Source: Helopsaltes ochotensis (taxonomy: Eukaryota; Chordata; Aves; Passeriformes; Locustellidae). Taken from it: a DNA stretch of 64,000 nucleotides. The notes below the pieces were generated by a model that saw nothing but the letters and a program-made list of their open reading frames with translations, had not been told where the DNA came from and searched no databases. Position 1 is the first letter of the stretch. Every line of letters starts with the position of its first letter. Positions 45,801 to 56,649 of the stretch are shown here, in pieces. Position numbers and translations under genes: made by a program. Location of the stretch: the NCBI GenBank assembly GCA_013400155.1, contig VXBM01000270.1, positions 810,087 to 874,086 of the forward strand. Direction: 5' to 3'.

Positions 45801-48800
45801 TTCAGGAGGACAATGAAGTCTTTAACATTTAATTGTGTTTAGAGCTGTTGTCCTTGATAAGCTTCTAATGAAGTTGCTTCAACTTGTCAAGGGCAAAATT
45901 AAGATTGCCCTGTAATGAGTCAAATGCTTCAAGTATTCCATGGATTTACATGTTTTAGGAAGAACTACCTGAGTGTTAGATTAATAAACGTTCCCAAGAT
46001 TAAAATATAGAGTGGACAGAACAGTCTAGAGGGGTAGGGCTTTTCAAATTTAGTCCTGGTTGGAGGGAGCCCAGCTGCACATCATTTTTCAGAGCTGATT
46101 AGACCATCCATTTCTACTGTGTACCTCAGCCACACAGAAATGGGAAAGAACATTTAATTAGGTTTTTATTAAACAGTACTGGCTTACAGACAAACTGGGC
46201 TTCATTAGTGAGACAACTGCTGTTTCCTGAATATGGTGAGATTATTTTTCCTCCTTCTTTCTTCCATAATTCTAAATGAAGAAGCATAAAGAAACCTATG
46301 CCTGTTCTTCCACACTATCCTATCAGCAAATAATAATTCCTTTATTACTGCTTTCTAGGACAATGTCTGATATCTGATTATGTGATTTATCGATAAACCT
46401 TTTCTCCTATTATCTCATCTCTAACTTGTATATTTTTTTCCTTAAAGTTTGAGAGACAATTGGTGCACATTTTTACTGTCCCAGACATCATTATGGTAAA
46501 CTACAGTTACAGAGTTCACTATATATTGTAATTTACTGTAGTGAAGACCTGGAAAGAATTTAGTGACCCCGATGCCTCAAGCTTTTGTTTGTAGATACTG
46601 CAGGTACTTTGTGCCAGTGCCCAGGAAAGATGTGGCTTGGTGCAATATACCACTGTACTGCTGGAGGAACTTACCAACCTCTGAGGAAGACAATTTTTGT
46701 GGCTTTAGATTCAAGGATACTGTATTGAGAACATCCCTTTGCTCAGAGTCCATTTGTGCAAAGTGAAAGCTGCCAGTTTCTTCACTCCTGGTGCCACGTT
46801 CTTGTTTGCTTTGTTGGCAAATCTGACCCCCCTGATGGGTTTACAAACATTCTTTTCCTTTTTGCACATTAAGTTCTAACAGAAAGGTCCCGAGCACAAT
46901 CTGATCTCCGGAAACATGCCCATAACTTAGTGATAAATGCAAAATGTTCAGAATATGGCATACCTATTTTTAAGTAACTTAAATGTTGGATAGCAGCTGC
47001 CTCTACTTCAGATCGTACACATATTTTAATTATTATTGAAGCAGTTCTCATTGCCCTTTGGTCTTTTTTTTTCTTTTTTTTACACTTGAGTTTAATTCTA
47101 TTCTTCAGTGATCTACACTGAAAACTACACTGAAAATATTCTTTTCCATTGTTCTGTCTTCTTTCTTGGAGCCAAAGATGGCAGTTGGATGTCATGAAGA
47201 AGAGAAGAGACTGAAGCAAATATATTTCCCGATGTCATCAGTTAATTTTGACTACTTGCTTTATGTGCTAAGTGGGACTCTTTATTTCCCAGCAGCTTGC
47301 TTGCACTGTTCCAACCGCCCATCTGCACATCTCTCATTCTGGGATTATGCCACTAATTTCCTCTGTTGGTGCCCTTGAAACTTATTCACTTTCCATTCAC
47401 AAATGCGTCATGAGCATTGTGATATTTCTATTGTCTCCTAATTGGTAATGATGCTCTTGATTCCTGCTGCTCTGGGCTCCTGTTAACCTAACAATGTGCA
47501 GGATTTCACTTCTGAATTCTATTCTCTTGCTCAATGGATCCCAGGGCCTTCCATGTTCCTTTGCTATATTTACTGTTGTTCAAATGCCAAGGCCTTGAAC
47601 ATCACTTAAACATCTTCATGAAAACCTTCAATTTGCATGAACAATCACCAAATAATTAGTTTAGGTACAGGAAAGTAGTTACAGTGCAACTCTTATCTGC
47701 CTCTCTTGGCCAAGATGTTCATGAATACCCACCTACCTTGAAGGAATTCTGTATCTTTTACCTCAGACTCCTGTACGACTTTCAAAATGCAGCACTCCAG
47801 AGAATGTCCCAAACAAACTCTGAGTGTCCTTGTGTTTCCTTAGCTCTGGAAGCAATGACCAGCTGATTTGTTTACCTGCCAGGTAAGCATGGGTCACCTT
47901 TCTATCGGAGCTGACCAATAAAAAAAGTATAGTACTAATTTGATATCTTTAAGTGGCTCATTTGGTCTGTTAATTGAAGCATTTGGCCTCAAGGTCCCAC
48001 AACTCCTACTATCCTTTCAAGGGAGCTTGCAAAATAGCTGTGAAATTCACATCCTCAGACATATTCTTAAACTTGAAACAGCATTTCAGATTGTTCAGTT
48101 TGCAAGACTTGTTATTTGTTCTTTAAAGATGCACAAGACAGAACTGAGTAAACACTGAGGAACCCTGGTGTGCTCCAGAGGCCAGTAAAACACCACAGGA
48201 CCATGCTGGACCTTAGTTTGCATTAATTTCCACCATTAAATCATCTTATTTAAGGCAGATGTACGATCAGAGTTCCTGGGGCTGGGCTCTTATGAAGCAT
48301 TTTGCAACACTGTCAGACAGGGAATTGTTAACTTTCTTTGAAGCCAAATTACAGACTTGCTGTGCTCTGCATAGTTCAGAAAAGAGGTAACAGAGCTGAA
48401 ATATACTTAATTGTCATAGAAGGGTACACAGAATTTCTTAGCATGTGGTCTTGCTGGAGGACCTCAAAAAACGATTATCCAAAACTTCAAAGTTTTGGGT
48501 AATCCTGCAGCATCACGCTATCTGATTTTCAAGGCTGGCAAACTTGTACAGCTAGTATGGCATTAAATGGGGAAACAGCCAGTCATGTGTCTCTTCTGCA
48601 GGCACAGTCTTAGCTCATCATGCAGAATTTCAGCCTAGGCATATGCAAGAAGTTCTAAACATCTTCCATGCTCTAATGCACAGATGGTACATATAAGTGG
48701 ACTTTAAATTGGGCATGTCCAACATTTGACATGTAGATGGCAAAGCTATATAAAAATTTCAAAGTGGGAATCTGAATTAAGGGTCAAATGCTTTTGATAA

Positions 48801-51800
48801 TGGAATGTGAATTGAGGATGCAGCAAACTTTGTGCAAGGGAAATTTTTGTGAAGTTTCATGTGTGCATAAATTGAAAAGGCTGCTGTAGTTTGGACATAA
48901 TGATCCTGTAACTTAAAAGCTTACAGATCACAACCCAAGAACAAAACCTTTTAGGATTTTTTATCTTTCCTTTTTTTCATGATATGTGTCTGTGTGTCAT
49001 TTGTAGGATTCTGCTAAAGACAAACTTGTTCTTTACAGCAGGTGTTTGAACATTGACTTGGAGAGGGTGACAGCTGTCAGAGCTCTCTGGATTATTCATA
49101 AACTAGACCCATTCAAACAAAATCTGGTTGTAACTGACTTTACAATAGTGGGTCTAAACTTTACCCATGAGTAGTTCATCCTAAAACACAAGGCCTTCTT
49201 AAGCTGCCCTTTTAGCCCCTACATATCTTCGAATAACAGACTTTGAGTACAGTGTTGTGGCAAATGGGACAATGACAAACAGCAGAAAGATCATCAGTAA
49301 TGGAAGAGAAGGGCAAAGTGACTTTGCAAACTTTGTGCAGGGAATAAAATCCATGCTGAAACCCCAGCTATATCTTGTGGCACTGTGGCCTGGGAGACAA
49401 CAGCTGGGTCTTCAGATCCTGCTGAAGTGATCTCTGATCTCTCTGGGGTTGGAGACTTTTATTTAGAGAAGATGCTTCATATAGCCATGGGAACTTTTTG
49501 ACAAGACCCCCTTGGGAGAAAATGGGGTGGCAGTGCCACTCTGCAGATGTATGTGTCAGAGTTCCTCTTAACTGTGTGGAAAGCCAAACCCCTACCATTG
49601 ATTTAATTTCTAACTGTGTTTTGTTTCCACACTGTGATGACAGACAGTCATCACATGCTGTCTGCTGGTGCAGCTCTGCGGGGCCCTGGGCAGCAGATGC
49701 TGCTCTGCTGGGAGCAGGCAGCACACACTGGGGAGGGAAGGGAGCACAGCTGGGGGAGCAGGCTCTGGGAACCATGCTGTGTCACAAAAAGGCACAAAGG
49801 GGTAGAGGATCAAGCAAGAGAACTCTTGGAAAAGGAATCCCTAATACTGTAGTTCATTGCGCTTTGTTTCCTGTTTCCATGGGTTTGATTTATTTTAAAA
49901 AAAGGTTTTAATTTTTTTTTCTTTTAATTTGAAAGGCATAGATACAAATTACTGATACAGCACGATTTTAAAGGGGGAGGTTGAGCTACAGTATCAAGTA
50001 CCTGGGCTCCAATAATATGCTTACATACTTAGAGCCAGTTAAATCCAGGATTATATTTCTTTCTTTGCTACAGCAATGCAGCTAGGAAAGTCATGCATGT
50101 ACTTGCACAACACTGGCACTGTTCATTTGGCAGTGCCATCATCTCTTCAGAAATCACTTTAGGTCTGGATCCAGCAGTGTCCCACTTGTTCTGTAAATGT
50201 TTGTCTTATTGAGGTTCACGTGCTGTTTCCAGATTTCCAGGATGTACTAACAGTAGATAAAAAACCAGCTCCTCTATGACCTTTCAGGTGGCTTTAATTT
50301 GGATTTGTCCCAGTAATGCTTCTCACTGCATTTCTGTCTTCTATGGCTCAAACTTTGTGAGTAAGAATGATATCTCTTCTGCCTGTTATCAGTGTATAGG
50401 ATCTGGGGGTGGAGGGACTGGTGTTACACCAAGACCCCAGCAAGGTCAATGAAAGCTAAAGATCCAGAAATAAGTCTTGACATTTAAAAACAATCTTACC
50501 TGGTAATACTATTTTTTCAGAAGCAGCTTATAATGGAGAATAATAGCAATGTGTTTCCAGTCTGCATGTGGAATGCTGCTTATGGTAAGACCATTCCCTA
50601 GTCCTATGGCATTTGCTTTCTTTCTTAACTATGTTTTATCTTGAAGTGTTCAGTCTTGAGGAGAGTTCTTATAGCTTCTGAAATGCTGAGCGACAGAGCA
50701 AACTGTTTGCAGTAGTAATGTTGGCAACTATTTCACTGGAAAATCTTGTTCAACAAGGACTCTGAGTCTGAAATTTGATTCTTTTGAGACCTTTACTTAT
50801 ATATGGAGCCCAGATAAGCATTGGGAGACTTGAATAAAAAGCTGTTTGCAAAATTTCCTATTTAACTGTTTAAAACAAAACAACACCAAACCCACTAACC
50901 AAAGAGAAAAAACCCAAACCAAGCCCAAAGGGAAAAACCCAAAAAGAGCAAACACAAACCCCATATTCTTGGGGGTAGAAAGAGGATAGGGGCTCAAATG
51001 CCCTGTTTTCTTGAAATTATAGGAGTGAAGCAGGAACTGCGTGGTCATAATTTCAGACTATCCTCTTTTTTATGAATATGACACCTTGTTTTCCATATCC
51101 GTTTGGTGAAGACACAAGCTGTGAATTAACAGATGTGACTCAGACAATTTTATCACCTCATGTGGGAAGACTTGGCTGTTGTGCTACATTTTCTCTCATA
51201 GCTCAAGGCAATCAGGGTTTAGCCACTGAAGTCACACATATTTCAGAACAAACTCACTGTTCTGTATATACTAAATTAATCTTCCAAATGTGGATCAAGA
51301 TTCATTTGTCAAACATCTTTCAGTTAAATAAGCAAAAGCTGTTCACTTAATCCCTGATGAAGTTTATGAATTAAACCCAAATACAGCTACTTTCACAAAA
51401 GTACCAACTAACTACTTATGAAGGAAGCTAGATTAACAGAACTGACAGGCATCTATGAGCTTCCCATTAGGCTCTAATGTGAAGTGTTCTTAAGAAGATG
51501 TACTTTAAAATACTGACTCGCACTCTTGTGTTGCAAGCATGCTTTGAAAGCTAATGCAGGAATTGAGTGTGTTTGCAACCAACGCAAGGAAGTCTCCCTA
51601 AGAAATCCTAAGTAGTGTTTGCAACAAAAAATACTTGAAGTAAGTACAGTAAAGAAGATGTTTGGCATGCAAGAAGGCTAGATGGACAATTTCTACACAG
51701 ACAGTGTTGGAAGAAGACATATTGTGAAGGATGGTCTGTGTGTGTAGAGGATTTTTTTTGCTTTTTCTTTTATCTGAAAGAATCACCTATTTAACTAGGT

Positions 51801-54735
51801 CTAACTGTGCCACATGGAACAAGAATTGCTATTGGATGTTTCATATAGCCAGGGAAATACTAAAGGGGAGGGAAGGAGGAAGAAGTGCTGTACCACTAAC
51901 TTCTTTGAACAGGTAAAATCAAAGGTGTTTTTTAAAGCTGATCCTCTTGGCAATACCTAATAACTAAACTCAAGGTTGAAGAAACTGTGGACCTATTTTT
52001 TCATCTAACTCCACAGAGCAAATCTGAAAACAACACAAGTGGATACATTTGAAAAAGTGTCATAAGTGAAATCCTTAACTTCTTTCCAGAAAATTAACAG
52101 TAATAATTTTCAATTTTTGGTGGCATTCTCTTAAAAATTAGCAACAAAATAGGTAGTGTGCCATTCATACATAGGTAAGGAAATTCTGGAGAGAAATTTA
52201 AACCAACCAGTTCAGGGATTTGTTGGTGATTTTGAGACTTAAAGCAACTTTTAAAACTTGTGAAATTGTGGCGTGATCCTATGTGGAATGACAGTGTTTC
52301 TTAGCACTGTATTTGCTGCATTTTACATTACTGAAATTGTAAACACATTTTGGTTGCCTTTTCTCATGGTAGCTGTTAAATGCACAAAACTCTGACCCTG
52401 CTTGCTCTTTGTAGTCTGCACTATTGATCCAGAAGTTAGACTCTTGGTTTTGACATTTTAATTCACAGTTTATCTGTAGCAGCATCAGCATTTATCAAAA
52501 AGTCAGAGGGCAAAATAAGACATGGTGTTCTTCAACACAGTCTGTTAATATCCAGGTCTGGTGGTGTTCCTGCAGCAGGCAATACACAGCAGCTCATTGC
52601 TGCATAATGTGTTGCCTTAGAAAAGGTGGTTAAAAGAATGTTTAGCAGAACCTACTTGAAGTTAGATGAACACAGAAAACATGTTCAAAAACACTCTTGA
52701 GGGGAAAGGGAAAATAACACCCATATAGTAAATATTGTTTGGGGTGTATTATAACTTCTACAGTTATCATGTTATGAGATAATATAGCAAATACCAGTTG
52801 AGTTCTATCCCTATAGACAGTGTAAGTGCAAGACAAATTATGAATTGGTCCTCCTAAGAATATTGCAAACAAAACTGAATGTATGCTAGAGAATGTAATG
52901 AACCAGTAGAAACTACATATAATCTACAGTTAAATCCGGTTAGGATTCATAGGCAAAAAGGACTGGCAGAAACTCTAACAGCTCTTAATTAGCTGGAATC
53001 AGCACAGACCAGCTGACTACTTTATAAACCTGGTATATCTATTGTAATATAGTCAATGCACAGATTAAACCAAAGATACTTACCTTCTTCTTTGATCTCT
53101 CTGACTTCTTAGAAATGTTCTTTACTTTTGTATGGAGATGGTATAAAACCTTGGGGGGAAAAAGAAGCAATATATTTAATAGGAAATTGAAATTCGTATA
53201 TTAATACTTGAACTCCTCATACAAGCACTAAAAATTTAAAACAATTGTTTTTAATTTGTAGTATGGCTTCAAAGATGAATTTGATGCTTTCAGACTTTAA
53301 ATTCTAAGCTCTCCATTTTCAAGAAACAAGGTTTGGAAAGAGCATTAAACCTACCAAGCTTTCAGTAGTTTAGCATATATTAAGAGCTCAGCTGGCATTA
53401 TGTTGAAGTCCACAGGAGTTTTCAGATAGACTTTTCATTTTATATTGACCCTCAGACTGTTGCCATTAATTCCCTGGGCTGATGATACACCTGGGCAGAG
53501 AGCAGGCTTCCAGTCCTGTACCCTGGTGAGACTGTCCTGCCACTCCTGCAGGCAGCACAAACAAATGCAGTGGTAGGAGTGGGTCACCCTTCAGAGGGAG
53601 GGTCATAAGGAGTGCTGGAGAGCTCTAGGCAATTCTCAATTAACAACATCTAGATCTAGATTTTGGAACTTGATTACAGCACAGCAATAACCTGGAAATG
53701 TTTATCACTCCATAGGTTTTTCCTCTTGCCAGTAGCAAACGATTATTATTTAGAGAGAACAAAATGAAAACTATGAAAAACAGCAGGAGTCTTTAAGGGG
53801 TTTGAGTATCAGGCTGGGTGTCATCTTGGTAGTTGTAATCCTTTTTGTGAGCTGGTGTAATTTCATTCTCTGTTTTCCTTCCCTCCTGTGGCCTCAAAAA
53901 GGTATTCTGTACCAGGAGAGGATATGGAAAGGGTTGGATCAGTTATTTAGTTGTGTACACACACAAGCCACCAAGAGTCTGGGATCTTTCCCTCCATTTA
54001 AACATTATTCCCATCCCTGACACCCACCTTGGCATAGCAGCAGGTGATGAGCAGCAGGGGCAGGAGGTATCCCACCAGCAGGATGGTAATCTTGTACATC
54101 TGCTTGGCTGTGGAACCATTTGCCCAGTGCTCCCAGCAGAAAGAGCTGTTGGGTGCCTGCTGATGGCCACTCATGAGGGCCTGGTGCTGGGCCACGGGGA
54201 TGGCAATGAGGAGCGACAGCAGCCAGATGACAGCCACGCCGAGGGCAGCGTTGCGCCTGCTGCGGATGCAGGGCGAGCGTTTGGCGTGGACCACAGCAAT
54301 GTATCTGTCCACAGACATGGCCACCAGAGTGAAGATGCTGACCAGCATTGTTGCCATGGCCAAGTAGTGAACCCACTTGCAAAAGAAGGCACCGAAGATC
54401 CACTCTGGCAGGGAGTAGATGGTGGCCTGGAAGGGAACGCAGAAGAGCAGAAAGGAGAAGTCTGCGATGCTTAAGTTCAGGATGAAGATGTTGGTGGCAC
54501 TGCGCGATGGGCGTCCCCCAGGCCGGAGACGCCCCAAAACAACCAACACTAGCGTGTTTCCCACCATTCCCAGGAGAAAAATGAACCCAAAAAGCACCGG
54601 TACAATCACCACCTCTGCGCCGCCCCTGGTTGCTCCTGCCCAGCATGTTGGGGGCTCTGTTTGGCTGGTCTCAAGGCTGCACTTGCTGGTGTTGGCTCCA
54701 AGGGAAAGAACAAAGTTGTTTTCCTGCTCCTCCAT
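42564..54735 (-). CDS. GALR1L: Galanin receptor 1-like class A GPCR, three exons, 363 aa
   Basis: Plasma-membrane receptor expected to bind galanin-family peptides and signal through Gi/o. Exons 54735-54028, 53149-53084 and 42881-42564 join in phase 0 to 363 codons plus TAA; human GALR1 has 349 residues. The N-terminus carries sequon N15-T-S. TM1 is about 42-66 (GMVGNTLVL), TM2 about 80-104 (NLSIADFSFLLFCVPFQAT), TM3 starts at Cys119, DRY is 143-145, TM4 about 163-183. ECL2 has FCWEHW with Cys200 and sequons N196 and N206. TM5 is about 214-236. Exon 2 is the third intracellular loop with KKSERSKKK, and exon 3 has SWLPHHI in TM6 and NPILY in TM7. The exon layout is that of GALR1, but identity to GALR1 looks too low for a bird GALR1 orthologue. 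That favours the GALR1-like paralogue known in birds. The first in-frame ATG is at 54735; upstream the frame has only TTG. Confidence 0.9.
45086..45113. repeat. Perfect 12-bp inverted repeat with 4-base loop
   Basis: Arms TAACTACATGTT (45086-45097) and AACATGTAGTTA (45102-45113) with loop AGGG, all twelve pairs matching. It lies in the long receptor intron. No flanking precursor-like helix is obvious, and the function is unknown. Confidence 0.75.
50870..50965. repeat. A/C-rich low-complexity stretch
   Basis: Irregular repeats of AAACCC, CCAAA and AAAAACCC. This is typical of diverged simple sequence. Confidence 0.75.
53084..53149 (-). CDS. GALR1L: Galanin receptor 1-like exon 2
   Basis: Residues 237-258 (66 nt, phase 0 at both ends). 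VLYHLHTKVKNISKKSERSK is the cytoplasmic end of TM5 and the third intracellular loop, closely matching human GALR1 in the same small exon. Acceptor CCCCCCAAG, donor AAG|GTAAGT. Confidence 0.95.
53150..54027 (-). other. GALR1L: Galanin receptor 1-like intron 1
   Basis: 878 bases, donor AAG|GTGGGT, acceptor CCAAG|GTT. Nothing else recognised within it. Confidence 0.85.
54028..54735 (-). CDS. GALR1L: Galanin receptor 1-like exon 1
   Basis: Residues 1-236, from the N-terminus to the end of TM5 (CCYAK). The ATG is at 54735-54733 with G at +4 but T at -3, a moderate Kozak context. The donor AAG|GTGGGT falls where the GALR1 exon 1 ends. The GC-richer composition of this exon compared with its surroundings is usual for such GPCR exons. 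Confidence 0.95.
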
Positions 54736-56200
54736 GGACCCAGACAAGGAACAGTCACTGCAGCCCTGACTGCTGACAGGTACGTCTGTGTTTGTTAGGG
54801 GTGGCCAGAGGTGAGCTTTTGCCTTTTCCAATGCCGTGTCTTTCCTTTGAGGAGTAATTTTCTTCAGATGATCCTTCCAAGTTTTCTCTGTCTCTGGTGC
54901 AGATTATTCCAGGGACTGGCAAAAAAGGAGTTGAGGAATCTGTGTCATTCAAGAGGTGACAGCCAGGTTTGGCAGTCGGTGCTGGTGAGGCAGAGAAAAA
55001 GTCCGTGCCAGAAGAGCAGAGGATGAGGCTGCCCTAGGAGCTTGGAGCAGCGGCAGAGCAGCAGCAGCTCGGCTTCCACATGCCCCTCCTCTTCTGCTTC
55101 CCTCCCACACTCCATGGATGTGTGGCCGTCATACCTGCTTTCCCAGCTCCACGCTGAGCTGTGGCAGGGAGAACAAATGCTGTCTGTGACCTGAGCCCTA
55201 CAGAAAACAACCCCTGGCCAGCTTTGTCCCCATGCATTACTGCTCACAAGGGGGAAGAGCAAAGCAACAGTTCTCATCCAAAGGGATGGATAAGCAGCAG
55301 CTGCTGAACAATAGTGTGTGCAGTTCTGTGAGGGGCAGCACTGTTACTGGCTGTATCAGAAGGAAAAAAAGCTAAAATATTTTATTTTAATCAATAGAGA
55401 ATGATTTTAGTTGTTTGTTTGTTTCATAGTCTTCAATGCTCTCATTAGAGCATAAAGCCATCTGAATAGTTGTGTTTCCAACACAAAAAGCTGGAAGAGC
55501 TTTAGATTCAGCACTGGGTCTTGCCACTTCTGGGATATCTGCCCAAATTCCTTAGTGCCTGAATATTCATGGACCTGGTTGATCCAGCGTCGAAGACATT
55601 TGGGGTTCAGCCCAGTAGTGCCAACAGCTTCTGCACTGGAAAAGGAAATGTTCAGTCTTAGTAGCTGTGAGTAGCTGTAATATTCCTTGCCAGGGAACAG
55701 AGATAAGTTTTGTTTTGTTTTAACAGGAGTTTTATTAAAGATCAATAGCTCAGTTATTGTTGTTTTAATGGTTACTTAAAGAAACAGTACATATGTTTTA
55801 GAAGGTACTAAGTAGGTTAGTTCTAATGATTTGTTTCCTCACATTTCTTAAGGGATTCTGCAGGCAGTGGGGAGGGAACAAAATTTAGGCAAACATTAAG
55901 AGTACCTGCACTCAGTGATTTATGGATGCAGCATAGCTGCCTGCAAAGAATAGTGCTCGCCTCTGTTTTCCTATTTTCAGTGATTACAACTCCAGGCACT
56001 TGGTCAGAGTGGGGCACCATTGGCTTTTGTGAACAGGAGGGTTCCACTGGGGGGAGCCCCTTAATTTTAGAAACAAACTTCAGGAACTGAGACTTGCCCT
56101 GCCTTGCGATTTTTTTCCTAAGCTCTTGAGAGGTGACAGTGCTGCCTTCTGTAGCCTGCTCTGATTATACCCTTGCTTAGAACGGTTCTGGAGCTCAATC
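54736..56200. other. Upstream region of the galanin receptor 1-like gene
   Basis: Should hold the 5' UTR and promoter of the receptor on the minus strand. I could not fix a TATA box, a CpG island or an upstream exon. A 112-codon minus-strand frame at 55407-55745 begins at TTG and has no recognised domain. Confidence 0.4.
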
Positions 56201-56249
56201 CCTTATTTCCCTCACAGCTTCGGAGTGGTTACAGGGTGAGGCCAGGGAG

Positions 56250-56610
56250 GGAGAAATATCCAAACTGCGATGGAAAAAGTGATCTCCCCTTGCCATGAGC
56301 AGATCACCGTGGCTGGACCTGACGCCTCCTGCAGCTCCCTGGCCTGGCCGCCCCCAGGGGCGCAGGACCTCGGACACCTTGAAGTCTTCCAGCTCCCGAA
56401 TGTTTGGTGTGTTCGCTGGGATCTCTGCGGGGCTGTGCTGCAGCCCGAGTGCCATCTACCGACATTCCGCCTCCTTCGCTGCCTTCAGGCAGCTCCTGTG
56501 CCGCCCCCAGCCTTTCTGTCCCTCAAACATTCAAGCAGTTCAGTTCTTACCCCTGTCTGCTGCGCTTCTCTCTCGCCCTTATGCACCCCCACCCCCCTCA
56601 AATCATGAAA
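56250..56610. other. GC-rich unassigned patch
   Basis: Higher in GC and CpG than its surroundings, with overlapping frames on both strands (86 codons minus, 112 and 118 codons plus). None carries a domain I recognise, and the splice context is unclear. It could be an exon or first exon of an unidentified gene, a regulatory element or chance. Confidence 0.3.
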
Positions 56611-56649
56611 CTTTAATACGTTTTCCTTTTTCCTTTTGTGATAATATGT

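Larger units (their letters stand above)
42882..53083 (-). other. GALR1L: Galanin receptor 1-like intron 2 (10.2 kb)
   Basis: Donor AAG|GTAAGT, acceptor TTCCAG|ACA. It holds a perfect 12-bp hairpin at 45086-45113, a T-run at about 43347-43358 and an A/C-rich low-complexity stretch at about 50870-50965. No other gene or retroposon was recognised. Frames of up to 137 codons near 49.4-49.9 kb have no family signature. Confidence 0.8.

Noticed and set aside
53953..54474. 173-codon plus-strand and 213-codon minus-strand frames
   Set aside because: Out-of-frame shadows of galanin receptor 1-like exon 1.
54736..54831. 32-codon N-terminal extension of the galanin receptor
   Set aside because: The extension would start at TTG; the first in-frame ATG is at 54735 and gives a normal N-terminus.
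55407..55745. 112-codon minus-strand frame with a helix-turn-helix-like stretch
   Set aside because: It starts at TTG, no donor or acceptor pair is convincing, and I could match it to no transposase or gene family.
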